From contig NZ_CP042906.1 of the NCBI RefSeq assembly GCF_008728855.1, forward strand, positions 2,232,001-2,296,000: DNA of 64,000 nt, in the 5' to 3' direction. The translations under genes were made by a program, and so were the position numbers. The DNA is from Hypericibacter terrae. GTDB lineage: Bacteria > Pseudomonadota > Alphaproteobacteria > Dongiales > Dongiaceae. Of the stretch, positions 17,275-26,054 are shown piece by piece. The notes under the pieces are model-generated. The model had not been told where the DNA came from. It made no database searches and saw only the letters and a list, made by a program, of their open reading frames with translations. Numbering within the stretch: position 1 is the first letter of the stretch; every line of letters begins with the position of its first letter.

Positions 17275-18003
17275 CTAGCGCGTCCCCGTGACGATCGGCA
17301 GCGGGGGCTCGATCTCGCCGGCGATCAGCTCGGCCACGCGCGCCTGGAGTTTCCAGAGATAGCGGTCGTGGATGCCGAGGTCCTCGAGATGGGCGACGGT
17401 GTGCATCAGATATTCGGCGCCCGAGCCCCAATGTCCGCAGGCCTTGGCGAGAACGGCCGCGGTTTCTTCCAGCGTGTGGCCGCCCACATAGTTGCCGGCC
17501 TTGCTGTCGACCGTGAAGGCGAGGGCGGGAAGTCGTTTGCCATCGCTCTTGACGGGAACCCAACGCGGAATGTTAGCCGGCGGCTTGACGCTGACCTCCC
17601 GGCGCAGCAGTTGTTCGATGCATTGGGGTGCGGTCGCCGCCGGCAACCGCTGGATCACACCGCGGCAGGAGCCGCCACGATCGAGCGCCATCATCAGGCC
17701 CGGGCAGTCGGGCGTGCCGCGAAACCGCACCAGGCGCAGGCAGAACTTCCGGTGCCAGCCGTGAACGTGGGCCGCGCGCTGCCCGTCGATGTCGCAGGCG
17801 GGCTTCCAGATCAGCGAGCCATAGGCGAAGAGCCAGACATCCTCGCCGGGATCTCGCGCCGCCAACAGGGAGTCGGTCAGGGCGCGGTAATCCCCGTCGG
17901 TCATCGGCTCCTTCTTCATGACCGAATGACCGGGATCCGGCACGTCGCGATGCACCCGCGCCACCAGTTCGGGCGTCAGGGCCATGGCCGCGCGTCCGCT
18001 CAT
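17275..18003 (-). CDS. chaC: ChaC-family gamma-glutamylcyclotransferase
   Basis: ChaC enzymes cleave glutathione to 5-oxoproline and Cys-Gly in the cytosol. The 242-residue protein carries YGSLIW at 61-66, the substrate-loop start, and the catalytic glutamate Glu136 in LLRREVS. The ATG at 18003 is preceded on its strand by AAGGAGG at ideal spacing. An upstream extension of the frame to 18198 runs into the divergent gene's start and is rejected. Confidence 0.9.
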   Translation of the reverse strand: MSGRAAMALTPELVARVHRDVPDPGHSVMKKEPMTDGDYRALTDSLLAARDPGEDVWLFAYGSLIWKPACDIDGQRAAHVHGWHRKFCLRLVRFRGTPDCPGLMMALDRGGSCRGVIQRLPAATAPQCIEQLLRREVSVKPPANIPRWVPVKSDGKRLPALAFTVDSKAGNYVGGHTLEETAAVLAKACGHWGSGAEYLMHTVAHLEDLGIHDRYLWKLQARVAELIAGEIEPPLPIVTGTR

Positions 18004-18100
18004 TGTTCGCGCCTCCTTCGAGTCCGAGCGGCAGAATAGCACTGGTGGCAGGTCGGGCTGGAGGGGCCGGCCGACTGCCCCTATTCTGGCGGCAGGGGGC

Positions 18101-19132
18101 ATGCAGCGCAGCCAGCCGATGGCAGTCAAGAACGCATTTTCGTCGAGAAAACATTGGGCTGGATGGGCCTTCGGCGTGCTGGGGCTGGCCGCCGTCATCC
18201 TGGTCGTTTTTCACCTGGGCGATCTCCAGCATTTCGTGGCGCTGGCGCAGGGTGCGGAACCGGTGTGGCTGCTTCTGGCCGTGGGGCTGCAGCTGCTGAC
18301 CTATGTCTGCGCTGCCGGAGTCTGGTATTGCGCCCTGGCGCGCATCGGCCAGCGCCGGCCGATGACGTCCCTGATGCAACTGGGCATCGCCAAGCTGTTC
18401 ACCGACCAGATCCTCCCGTCGGGCGGAATCAGCGGGACATTGATGGTGGTCCAAGGCTTGGCGCGTCGCCGGGTCCCGTCCGACCTGGCCATGGGTGCCA
18501 TGCTGGTTGGCCTGGTCTCCTTCTACGCGGCCTATGGAGTGGCAGCCTTGGGCGCCCTCGGGGCCTTGTGGCTCCACGACCAGATCAACCGCGTCGTGAT
18601 CGCCATTGGAGCCGTCTTCGCCTTGTTCGTCGTGGGTCTGCCCGTCGCGGTCTTGAGGCTCCGCCGCCTGAACGACGGCCCCTGGCTGCGACGCCTGCAG
18701 CGAATTCCGGGGGTGGCGCGGTTGCTCAAATCGATCGCGGCGGCGCCCTCGAATCTGTTGCGCAGTCCCCGCCTGATGGCCGAAACGACCCTGCTTCAGC
18801 TCGGTGTCTTCTTGTTGGACGGCCTCACGCTCGATGTCATGCTCCTGGCGCTTGGCCAACCGAACTCGCTGCTGAGCGCCTTTGCGGCCTTCATGATCGC
18901 GAACGTGGTCACCACCCTCGGTCCCATACCGTTGGGGTTGGGAACCTTCGAGGCTGCGTCGGTCGCGACGCTGGTGCTTGGCGGCATTTCCGTGGAGGCG
19001 GCGCTGGCGGCGACGCTCTTGCTGCGTGGCTTCACCTTCTGGCTGCCGATGCTGCCGGGGCTCTGGCTGGCCCGCCAGGAACTCGGCGGCCGGCCGATCT
19101 CGGAAGTCGATGCGCCTCCGGATCACGCATAG
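18101..19132 (+). CDS. Lysylphosphatidylglycerol synthase TM region/UPF0104-family membrane protein
   Basis: A 343-residue integral membrane protein with about eight hydrophobic segments and the family signatures LPSGGISGTLMV and GPIPLGLGTFEA. These resemble the flippase-like domain of MprF and the UPF0104/AglD2 group; there is no synthetase domain. The likely role is lipid translocation or export (inference). It is divergent from chaC (97 bp apart) and its last 10 bp overlap the convergent ornithine-cyclodeaminase gene. An ATG at 18119 is an alternative start. Confidence 0.8.
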   Translation: MQRSQPMAVKNAFSSRKHWAGWAFGVLGLAAVILVVFHLGDLQHFVALAQGAEPVWLLLAVGLQLLTYVCAAGVWYCALARIGQRRPMTSLMQLGIAKLFTDQILPSGGISGTLMVVQGLARRRVPSDLAMGAMLVGLVSFYAAYGVAALGALGALWLHDQINRVVIAIGAVFALFVVGLPVAVLRLRRLNDGPWLRRLQRIPGVARLLKSIAAAPSNLLRSPRLMAETTLLQLGVFLLDGLTLDVMLLALGQPNSLLSAFAAFMIANVVTTLGPIPLGLGTFEAASVATLVLGGISVEAALAATLLLRGFTFWLPMLPGLWLARQELGGRPISEVDAPPDHA

Positions 19133-20133
19133 CGCAATTGGCTGCCGATCCCGAGCCGGCGGGCTTTTTCCAGGGCCAGCGCCCCCAGCGCGATGTCGGA
19201 GAGCGACAGGCCGCGGTGCCAGAACAGGATGCGCTCCGTCGGCGTCTCGCGGCCGGGTTTCAGACCGGCCACGATCTGGCCGAGCTCGGCATGCAGGGTC
19301 TCCCGCGTGAGCCGGCCCTCGTCGACATGGCGGCGCAGCGCCCCGAACGGCCCGGCGCCGGCCTGGCCCCAATCGTCCATCACCACCTTGTCCATCGCGT
19401 CGGTGAGGTCGATCTCGACGGCGCTCATGGTGCCGTAAGGGATCGCGAGCGCGCCGGGCCGGACCCATTCGGTCTTGAACAGCGGCTCCGGCTTGTCGAG
19501 GCGCGAGGCCTCGACCAGGATATCGGCGCCCGCGAAGCAGCTTTCCCAATCCTCGGTGACGACGATCTTGCGCTTCAGGTCGCGCTCGAGCGTGGCGGCG
19601 AATGCCTCGCGGCTTTCCTTGCGTTTGGAATGGACCCGGATCTCCGTCAGATCGAACAGGCGGTTCAGGAGCCGCACGTTCCAATAGGCAGTGCCGCGGG
19701 CGCCGACATGGCCGAGCACATGCGAATCCTTGCGGGCGAGATATTTGGCACCGATGGCCGTAACGGCGCCGGTGCGCATCTCGGTGATCGCGGTCGCGTC
19801 GATCAAGGCCTGGGGCATGCCGGTCGCGGGATCGAACAGCAGCAGCATCGCCATTTCGGAGGGCAGATCGCGCTGCCAGTTGTCGATGAAGTCGCCCACG
19901 ATCTTGACGCCGGCGAAACCGCGGCCCTCGCCGGTCGGCAACACGCCGCGCAGCACGTTGAAATGACCGCGCGTGTCGCGGGGCCGCAGATGCATGCGCG
20001 GCTCGATCACGGTCTGGCCGCGCCCCTGCATCGCGAGGCTCGCCTCGATGGCACCGAGGATCTCGTCGTCGGTCAGCGCCAGAGCCGCCATGTCGGGGCC
20101 GTTCAGATAGGTGAAATGGATGGGCGAAGGCAT
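19123..20133 (-). CDS. Ornithine cyclodeaminase/mu-crystallin family protein
   Basis: A 336-residue NAD(P)-binding protein with the family landmarks PTGEGRGFAGVKIVG, FDPATGMPQALIDATAITEMRTGA (seen as consecutive motifs) and a Rossmann segment VLGHVGARGTAYWN. That segment has GHVGARG where many members have GxGxQA. Members include ornithine cyclodeaminase, alanine dehydrogenase and ketimine reductases, so the substrate is open. The quinone-reductase-like gene lies 32 bp upstream on the same strand, suggesting an operon. Confidence 0.85.
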   Translation of the reverse strand: MPSPIHFTYLNGPDMAALALTDDEILGAIEASLAMQGRGQTVIEPRMHLRPRDTRGHFNVLRGVLPTGEGRGFAGVKIVGDFIDNWQRDLPSEMAMLLLFDPATGMPQALIDATAITEMRTGAVTAIGAKYLARKDSHVLGHVGARGTAYWNVRLLNRLFDLTEIRVHSKRKESREAFAATLERDLKRKIVVTEDWESCFAGADILVEASRLDKPEPLFKTEWVRPGALAIPYGTMSAVEIDLTDAMDKVVMDDWGQAGAGPFGALRRHVDEGRLTRETLHAELGQIVAGLKPGRETPTERILFWHRGLSLSDIALGALALEKARRLGIGSQLRYA

Positions 20134-20165
20134 CGCGGCGGTACTCTTGCGGGGAGAACGGAGGA

Positions 20166-21260
20166 TCAGGCGGAGGGGAGCAGCACGATCTTGCCGGTAT
20201 GCTGCTTGGCGAGGAATTCCCGCTGTGCCGCGACGATGGCGCTCAAGGGGTGGATGCTGGCGATCACCGGTTTGATCTCGCCGCGCTCGATGTAGAGAAC
20301 GAGATTGCCGAAGACCTCCGGTTCCAGGACGGTGCAGCCGATGAGGCGGAGATCCTTGAGGTAGAGCGTTCGCAGATCGAGCTCGACCACGGGGCCGGCG
20401 ATGGCGCCGGCGGCGGCGTAACGGCCGCCGCGGCGGAGAAGGTCCAGCAGGTGGGGGAAATGCGCGCCGCCGACCACGTCGATGACGACATCCACCGTCT
20501 CGCGCCCGACCTGCGCCAGGAGGTCGGCGTCACGGGGGATCACGCGGCTGGCGCCGAGCGATAGGACGGCCGCCGCTTTCGCCTCGCCGGCGACGGCGAT
20601 GACGGTGGCGCCGCGACGGCGTGCGAGCTGGACCGCCGCCGACCCGACCCCGCCCGAGGCGCCGGTGATGAGGACCGTTTCGCCGGCGGCGAGGCCGGCG
20701 CGCGCGAGCATGTTCTCGGCGGCGGAATAGGCGCAAGGGAAGGAGGCCAGTTCGGCATCGGAGAGCCGGCTCTCGATGCGGTGGGCGTGCAGCGCGGGCG
20801 CGATCGCGAACTCGGCGAAGGCACCGTCGCGGTCGGAGCCGAAATAGGTGATGCGATAGGGGTCGCCATCGGGTCCGCGAAACACCGGCTCGATTAGAAC
20901 GCGCTCGCCGATCCGCCTGGCATCCACGTCCGCCCCGACCGCGACGATGCGGCCGCAGGCATCGGCGCCCTGGATGCGCGGAAAGGCGAGTGCGGCGCCG
21001 GTCCAACCGGAATCTTCGCTCTTGGCCTCGGTAAAGCCGCCGACGCCGCCGGCCGAAGTCGTTCCGGCGGTAACGGCCTTCGAGTACCAGCCCGTCCGGG
21101 TGTTGATGTCGGTGTTGTTGACGCCGGCGGCGCCGACGCGGATCAGCACCTCGCCGGCCTTCGGCGCCGGCACCGGCACATCGTCGCGATAGTCGAGCCT
21201 GTCGAAGCCACCATTGCCCGTGAGCAGGACCGCTTTCATCGTCCGAGGCGGCGTTGGCAT
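20166..21260 (-). CDS. Zinc-independent MDR oxidoreductase (quinone-oxidoreductase type)
   Basis: A 364-residue medium-chain dehydrogenase/reductase. The GroES-like N-terminal half contains GAAGVNNTDINTRTGWYS; the NADPH-binding motif GASGGVGSAAV is at 200-210. It lacks the structural-zinc cysteine cluster, so it groups with quinone oxidoreductase/acryloyl reductase-like proteins. The start ATG at 21260 has GGAG upstream; a TTG five codons earlier is less likely. It precedes the ornithine-cyclodeaminase-type gene. Confidence 0.85.
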   Translation of the reverse strand: MPTPPRTMKAVLLTGNGGFDRLDYRDDVPVPAPKAGEVLIRVGAAGVNNTDINTRTGWYSKAVTAGTTSAGGVGGFTEAKSEDSGWTGAALAFPRIQGADACGRIVAVGADVDARRIGERVLIEPVFRGPDGDPYRITYFGSDRDGAFAEFAIAPALHAHRIESRLSDAELASFPCAYSAAENMLARAGLAAGETVLITGASGGVGSAAVQLARRRGATVIAVAGEAKAAAVLSLGASRVIPRDADLLAQVGRETVDVVIDVVGGAHFPHLLDLLRRGGRYAAAGAIAGPVVELDLRTLYLKDLRLIGCTVLEPEVFGNLVLYIERGEIKPVIASIHPLSAIVAAQREFLAKQHTGKIVLLPSA

Positions 21261-21291
21261 GGGCGGGTTCTCCAACAGCGAGGCAACGGCG

Positions 21292-21507
21292 TCACGACCG
21301 CGAGCGCCGCGCCGACCGGGCGACGTTCTCGATCAGGATGACGACGCAGCCGACGAACAGGAAGATCGCCCGCCAAACCTCGGGCAGGCCGAGGGCGGGC
21401 AGGAGGAGGGCCACGATCGCGACCCAGACCAGGATGGCGATCGCGAGGCTGCCATCGTCGATGAAGAGACCGACGATCTCGCGGAGGATCTCGACGAGGC
21501 GGCTCAC
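21292..21507 (-). CDS. Small two-helix membrane protein
   Basis: A 71-residue protein with two hydrophobic helices (about 18-38 and 46-62) and a basic end (RSARRSRS). Its start overlaps the stop of the COG4280-like gene by 4 bp, so the two are coupled. It may assemble with that transporter-like protein (inference). Not recognised otherwise. Confidence 0.7.
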   Translation of the reverse strand: MSRLVEILREIVGLFIDDGSLAIAILVWVAIVALLLPALGLPEVWRAIFLFVGCVVILIENVARSARRSRS

Positions 21508-22262
21508 GACCGGCTCTCCTGCCGCGCCAGGGACATCCGGACGAGGGCGATGGCCGACAAGGCGGCGGCGAGGAAGCCGAGGCCGAGGGCGGGGATGGCC
21601 CAGTCGGCGCCGGGCCAGGGTGTCCCCAGGCCCTCGCCGATCCAGAACACGCCGAAGGCGGAGATCATGACGCCGACCACGAGCTTGAGCCCGTTCTCCG
21701 GAACCTTCGTCAACGGCTTGTGAATGAGCAGGCCGAGCAGCAGCACGGCCGCGAGGGCGGCCCCGGCGCCGATGCCGGCGGGAACGAGCTTGCCGCCGGT
21801 GGCGCCGACCGCGATGACGATGAAGACGACCTCGAGCCCCTCGAGTGTCACCGCCTTGAAGGCGGTTGCCGTCGCGACCGCATCGAAACCGCCGAAGCGG
21901 GTGAGTCCGGCACGCCGCAGCTCGGCGGTTTCCTTCTGGTAGATCTTTTCCTCGTCATGGAGGGCGATGATGCCCGCGGCCCGCAATATCGCCTTGCGCA
22001 GCCAGCGGATGCCGAAGAGCAGCAGCAGGACCCCGACCGTCAGCTGCAGCCAGGTGATCGGGATCAGCCCGAGCGTGGGCCCGAGCAACAGGATCAGCGC
22101 GACGAGCAGGGCAGCCCCCAGCCCGGCGCCGAGGAAGGCCGAGCGCCAGCCGCGAACGGTGCCGACCGCCAGCACGATCGTCAGCGCCTCGACGAACTCG
22201 ACCAGAGAGGCCAGGAAGGCGGCAAGGAATGCGGACCCGGAATGGGCATCGGCGAAGATCAT
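21504..22262 (-). CDS. COG4280-like integral membrane protein with internal duplication
   Basis: A 252-residue protein with about seven transmembrane helices. Two halves repeat the same acidic motif with identical spacing: VE22FVE25-x(5)-VLAVG and LE141GLE144-x(5)-VIAVG. Paired ExxE helices of this type recall FTR1 iron permeases (REGLE) and cation exchangers of the GDT1/LysE kind, suggesting a divalent-cation or small-solute transporter (inference). It is followed by the overlapping small membrane protein at 21292. Confidence 0.75.
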   Translation of the reverse strand: MIFADAHSGSAFLAAFLASLVEFVEALTIVLAVGTVRGWRSAFLGAGLGAALLVALILLLGPTLGLIPITWLQLTVGVLLLLFGIRWLRKAILRAAGIIALHDEEKIYQKETAELRRAGLTRFGGFDAVATATAFKAVTLEGLEVVFIVIAVGATGGKLVPAGIGAGAALAAVLLLGLLIHKPLTKVPENGLKLVVGVMISAFGVFWIGEGLGTPWPGADWAIPALGLGFLAAALSAIALVRMSLARQESRS

Positions 22263-22312
22263 GATCTCTTTCTGTCTTGCGGCCCCGACCGGAGGGCGCG
22301 CGGGGACGCAGC

Positions 22313-23260
22313 CTAGCGCGGGCGGAGCTTGCGTTCGACCGCCACCGTTGCCGCGCGCATGCCGACATGGAGGGCCGAGAGCGGCTGGATCTCGAGCAGC
22401 AGGCCCGCCTCGGGCGCCTTGATCGCACCCAGAGGCTCGCCTGTGAGGCTGCGCACCCAGCCGATCCGTTCGCCCGCGCCGACATGATCGCCCGGCCGGC
22501 GCTCGGCCTCGAACAGCCCGCCCCAGTCGCTGCAGATCGCGCGCCGCACCCAGGGTGCTGCGGCCGGCCCTTGCCGCGGCAAGCGGTCGGAGAGGTCGGG
22601 GGCCGCGTTCAGCATGTTGATGATCGCCGTGGCGCCGCGATGGGCGCCGACATGGTCGATCGCATGGAAGCCCGAGAGCTCCATGGTCACGGCCGGCTTG
22701 CCCTGGCGCACGGCCCAGGCCGACCAGCTCCGGTCGAGGCCCTGAAGGTTCGATATTTCGGCCGGCATCTCCGCCACGACGGGGAGGGCGGAGCAGGCGG
22801 CCCAGCGCAGGACGCGCCGCTCGAGCCGACTGTCCGCGAAATGATCGAGCAGGACGAAGGGGACGCTCCAGCCGGCGGTGTGCACGTCGATCAGCGCATC
22901 ATGCTCTTCGAGCAGGCCGGCCAGGGCATGGGCGATCCGGTCCGCGAGCAGCCCGTCCGGCCGGCCGGGGAAGCGCCGGTTGAGGTCGATGTTTTCCAGC
23001 GGCACCTGGCGCTGGCTGGCCCGGACCGCCAGCACATTGACGCAAGGGATGAGGGTGACCGAGCCGGCGGTGATCCAGTCCTCCAGCTGCTCGGCGGTAT
23101 GCCAGAGGGCGGCGCTGGAGGTGACCTCGTCGCCATGGACGGCGCCGGTCACCAGGATCCTGGGACCCCGCTTGCTGGCGCGATAGCGCCATCCCCGGAG
23201 AGCGGTGGAGAGGCCGGGATCGTCGTTCCCGAGGCTGATCTCGAGGGGCTGTCGGCGCAT
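22313..23260 (-). CDS. Succinylglutamate desuccinylase/aspartoacylase-family protein
   Basis: The 315-residue protein shows the M14-type zinc site HGDE (His42, Glu45) and His127 in IDVHTAG, plus the substrate motif NRRFPG (94-99). The C-terminal 100 residues form the beta-rich domain of the family (EAGLLLEIQPLSALHVGM). It should remove an acyl group from a small amide, substrate unknown. ATG at 23260 is chosen because the frame upstream overlaps the next gene and has no similarity. Confidence 0.85.
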   Translation of the reverse strand: MRRQPLEISLGNDDPGLSTALRGWRYRASKRGPRILVTGAVHGDEVTSSAALWHTAEQLEDWITAGSVTLIPCVNVLAVRASQRQVPLENIDLNRRFPGRPDGLLADRIAHALAGLLEEHDALIDVHTAGWSVPFVLLDHFADSRLERRVLRWAACSALPVVAEMPAEISNLQGLDRSWSAWAVRQGKPAVTMELSGFHAIDHVGAHRGATAIINMLNAAPDLSDRLPRQGPAAAPWVRRAICSDWGGLFEAERRPGDHVGAGERIGWVRSLTGEPLGAIKAPEAGLLLEIQPLSALHVGMRAATVAVERKLRPR

Positions 23261-23301
23261 CGGAGAACCCGGTCCCGCGTGTCGCGGGACCGAGCGGTCG
23301 C

Positions 23302-23571
23302 TCAGCGATGGTGAGCGAGGAGGGCGCGACCGGTATCGGTCAGCTTGCAGACCAGCCATTCGGGCTTCAGCGGATTGCTGAACCAGGGCTCGGCCCAGCC
23401 CATATCGATGCAATGGCGGATGGTGCGCTCGTTGATGCGCTGGCCCCACTCGTCGAACAGCGGCAGCTTGCCGCCGGGCTGCTTGAGCCCCTTGCTGAGC
23501 CAGCGCAGCTGCACCGAGGTCGGGCGCAGAGTCGTTGCGTGATGATTGGTCTCTAACATATTGGTTTTCAT
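23302..23571 (-). CDS. Small hypothetical protein, possible winged helix
   Basis: An 89-residue protein. The central part (GLKQPGGKLPLFDEWGQRIN, then RTIRHCIDMGWAEPWFSNP) and the end KLTDTGRALL look like a compact winged-helix/MarR-type fold in which the DTGR turn leads to the wing. This is pattern-based inference. It lies 41 bp upstream of the deacylase gene on the same strand. The start could also be the ATG four codons later. Confidence 0.6.
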   Translation of the reverse strand: MKTNMLETNHHATTLRPTSVQLRWLSKGLKQPGGKLPLFDEWGQRINERTIRHCIDMGWAEPWFSNPLKPEWLVCKLTDTGRALLAHHR

Positions 23572-23739
23572 GACGACCCTCGGCGCACTTGATGTGCCAT
23601 CTTAGGCTAAGCCGGGGATGCGGAAAAGCGACGTGACCTAACTCCTTGATCTCGGAGATAGATCAGAGGGTTGTCGGATAGCGTTAACGCAAAAGGCCGC
23701 GGTTATCCCCGCAACTCACGGAATTCGCCGCGTGCGTCC

Positions 23740-24810
23740 TCAGCTGGCGGCTTCGGTGCTGCCGGTTCGATCCAACAGATCCGCCAGCGCGGAGGCGTCG
23801 GCGATGGCATGGCGCAACGCCGAGGCCGCCTCTCGGGGGGTCGCGTCCATCGGCAGGTCGGACATGACGGCCTCCAGGCGGCCATGTGCGAACCAGGCCT
23901 TGTGTCGCGCGAGCTCGGCTGGAATGCCGGGCTCGCCCCAATTGACGATCGACCCGACATTGGTCGGATCCGCGAAACGCGTGTCCCGCGCGACGAAGCC
24001 CGGCACCATGGTGATGCGTTCGCCCTTCTCCATGAGGCGCGTGGCCCGGTGGAGGACCAGGTTGCCCTGCTGGAACAGCGCATGGCCCGGACCCGGAAAG
24101 GGCATGGATTCGATCCGGTCCGGGGGCAGTTCGACGCTGCTGCCTTTGATCAGCCCGGCGACAGGCGCCGCCAGCAGCCGGGCCGCCTCCTCGCGCGAGC
24201 CGCGGAAGAACTGAAACAGTCCCCCTTTGATGGCCTTGGGATCCGTGACCATGAGGACGATGTCGAAGCCGATGGAATCGGTGTGCCAGGTATCGACATG
24301 GCGCGTGATGTCCTCGGGCGCATAGTTCACATAGAGCTGTTGCGACGGCATCGAATGCGGGGCGAGCGCCGTGCCGGCGACCGACGACAGGAACGCGGCC
24401 AACTCGGGCGAGGTAAAGAGATCGCGCAGGAACCGCGAGCGATAGACGCCGCCAGTCAGGTAGGAGGCCGTCCGGTCGCTCTGCCGGCCGAGTTCCTTGA
24501 GCCGCAGGGCGATGGCGCGGGCTGTTTCTGCGCCTTCCTCCGACAAGACGCGAAAGGGCCCGGCCACGGCCACGGGGCTGGGCGAGGCCGCGATCGTGCC
24601 CTTGTCATAGCCGAAGTCCGCGAGCGTCCAGGTCCGCTCGGGCTGCGTGAACGCGAAATGGCGGCGGGGGTCGAAGCGAGGTTCGTCGTCGAGCGCGACG
24701 TAGCCCGAGGGATTCTGATGCGGAAAGCCCGGAGCATCGGCCAGCCGTGCCGGCTCGTTTCCCTCAGGAGCCGCTGCGCCGGAGCCCTGCGTTGTCACAT
24801 TTCGATTCAT
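23740..24810 (-). CDS. Fe(II)/2-oxoglutarate oxygenase-like protein
   Basis: The 356-residue protein contains HVDTWHTDS, with His176 and Asp178 spaced as the HxD metal pair, and a distal His254 in NLVLHRATRL about 76 residues later. This is a plausible cupin facial triad. GGLFQFFRGS between them fits the jelly-roll. I recognise no named enzyme. It is the last of a same-strand group containing a pentapeptide protein, a TauD-type oxygenase and an adenylation enzyme; 156 bp separate it from the pentapeptide gene. Confidence 0.65.
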   Translation of the reverse strand: MNRNVTTQGSGAAAPEGNEPARLADAPGFPHQNPSGYVALDDEPRFDPRRHFAFTQPERTWTLADFGYDKGTIAASPSPVAVAGPFRVLSEEGAETARAIALRLKELGRQSDRTASYLTGGVYRSRFLRDLFTSPELAAFLSSVAGTALAPHSMPSQQLYVNYAPEDITRHVDTWHTDSIGFDIVLMVTDPKAIKGGLFQFFRGSREEAARLLAAPVAGLIKGSSVELPPDRIESMPFPGPGHALFQQGNLVLHRATRLMEKGERITMVPGFVARDTRFADPTNVGSIVNWGEPGIPAELARHKAWFAHGRLEAVMSDLPMDATPREAASALRHAIADASALADLLDRTGSTEAAS

Positions 24811-24966
24811 CGATACCCCTTCGCGCAGGCAAGCGCCCTATGAAAACCGGTCCAACGCCCCAACGACGACAGCCACGATCATGGGCCGTCGCGAGGCATT
24901 CTCCGATGACCATAATCCGAGCCGCGGCTCAAGATAAGGGAGGGGCAGGTCTTCGACGAGGGAGGC

Positions 24967-25854
24967 TCAGCCTCTCCGGGCGCCCTCGGCGCGAGCCTTG
25001 CTCAGCGCCGTCTCGGTGATGAGGGCCGCCCGCAGGTCGGCGTTGCGCAGGTCGGTCTTGACCAGGCTGGCGCCGCGCAGGTCGCTCGCCACCAGCCGGG
25101 CGCCGGAAAGATCGGCGAAGTCGAGCCGGCAGTTGCGCAGATCGGCGCCCGAGAGATCCAGCCCCGCGATCTCGAACCCCGTGAGGTCCTGGCCGGAGAG
25201 GCTGAGGCGGGCGCCCTCGAGGCCGTAGCTGTCGATCCATTGTCGGTGCTCCTGGACCATCTCCAGGAGGTCGTCGAGTTCGATCCGCTGGGGCAGCTTC
25301 ACCATGCTGGCGGCCCATCCCGGCAGGGTCGCCGCGGCATCCCGGGTCTGCGAGAAGTCGGCCCCATCCAGCCTGGCCTTCTCGAACTCCGAGCCGGCGA
25401 TACTGCATTCCTCGAACAGCGAGCCGCGCAGGTCGGCGCCGCTGAAATTGACGTCGTTCGCTTTCACCCTGGAGAGCGAGACCTTGTGGAGGTTGGCGTT
25501 GGTGAAATCCGACCCCTCGATCGTGGCGCCAGCGAAGGAGACCTGCGGCTCGACATCGTCGAGTCCGGGCGCCTTGTGGGAGGGCAAGGCCGCGCTGCGG
25601 AAGATCGCCTCGCTGGCATTGGTGCGGACGAACTTGGCGTTGCGGAAGTTGCAGTTCTCGAACAGCGCACGCACCAGATGGGCGCCCTCGAAATCGGCCT
25701 TGTCGAAGGAGCAGTCGAAGAACTGGCCGTGGCTGAGATCGCAGCGGCGCAGATCGGCGCCGTCGAACTTGACGCGCTTGACGGTCTTGCCGGCGAAGCT
25801 GACGCCCTGCAGCCACCGGCCGCTGAGATCCTGGTCAGCGATCTCCATGACCAT
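24967..25854 (-). CDS. Pentapeptide-repeat protein (295 aa)
   Basis: Tandem A(D/N)LXX repeats cover most of the protein (VKFDGADLRRCDLSHGQFFD and onward; LSGADLRNCRLDFADLSGARL-type runs at the end). They are interrupted near residues 165-190 by a short non-repetitive loop. ATG at 25854 has GGGAGGAA six bases upstream, deciding the start over a longer frame. It is a paralogue in architecture of the protein at 6715. In natural-product clusters such proteins can protect topoisomerases, and here it lies within an oxygenase/adenylation group, but that function is only a hypothesis. Confidence 0.88.
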   Translation of the reverse strand: MVMEIADQDLSGRWLQGVSFAGKTVKRVKFDGADLRRCDLSHGQFFDCSFDKADFEGAHLVRALFENCNFRNAKFVRTNASEAIFRSAALPSHKAPGLDDVEPQVSFAGATIEGSDFTNANLHKVSLSRVKANDVNFSGADLRGSLFEECSIAGSEFEKARLDGADFSQTRDAAATLPGWAASMVKLPQRIELDDLLEMVQEHRQWIDSYGLEGARLSLSGQDLTGFEIAGLDLSGADLRNCRLDFADLSGARLVASDLRGASLVKTDLRNADLRAALITETALSKARAEGARRG

Positions 25855-26002
25855 GACGGGTTCCTCCCTGGAACCGATCCCGAACTTCCCCTGAAGGAGC
25901 ATGGATTCCCTGCCGTCAAGAACCTCTGAACGTTCGGAACAATTCGATGCAATCGCCAAGGGCCGCTGGCGACGGGAAAACCAAGGATTGAATGATCAGT
26001 CA

Positions 26003-26019
26003 GCCGCTAACGTAGCGGC
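26003..26019. terminator. Short perfect hairpin between TauD-type and pentapeptide genes
   Basis: GCCGCTA-ACG-TAGCGGC, a 7-bp perfect stem with a 3-nt loop, lies 36 bp beyond the stop of the TauD-type gene. No T run follows on the minus strand. The rest of the 200-bp gap shows no gene. Confidence 0.35.
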
Positions 26020-26054
26020 AAAACAACCTGCGGACAGGCCGCCAATCGGTTGAC

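Noticed and set aside
17573-19684. Minus-strand frame of 703 codons spanning chaC to the ornithine-cyclodeaminase gene
   Set aside because: It crosses three well-supported genes and has no domain.
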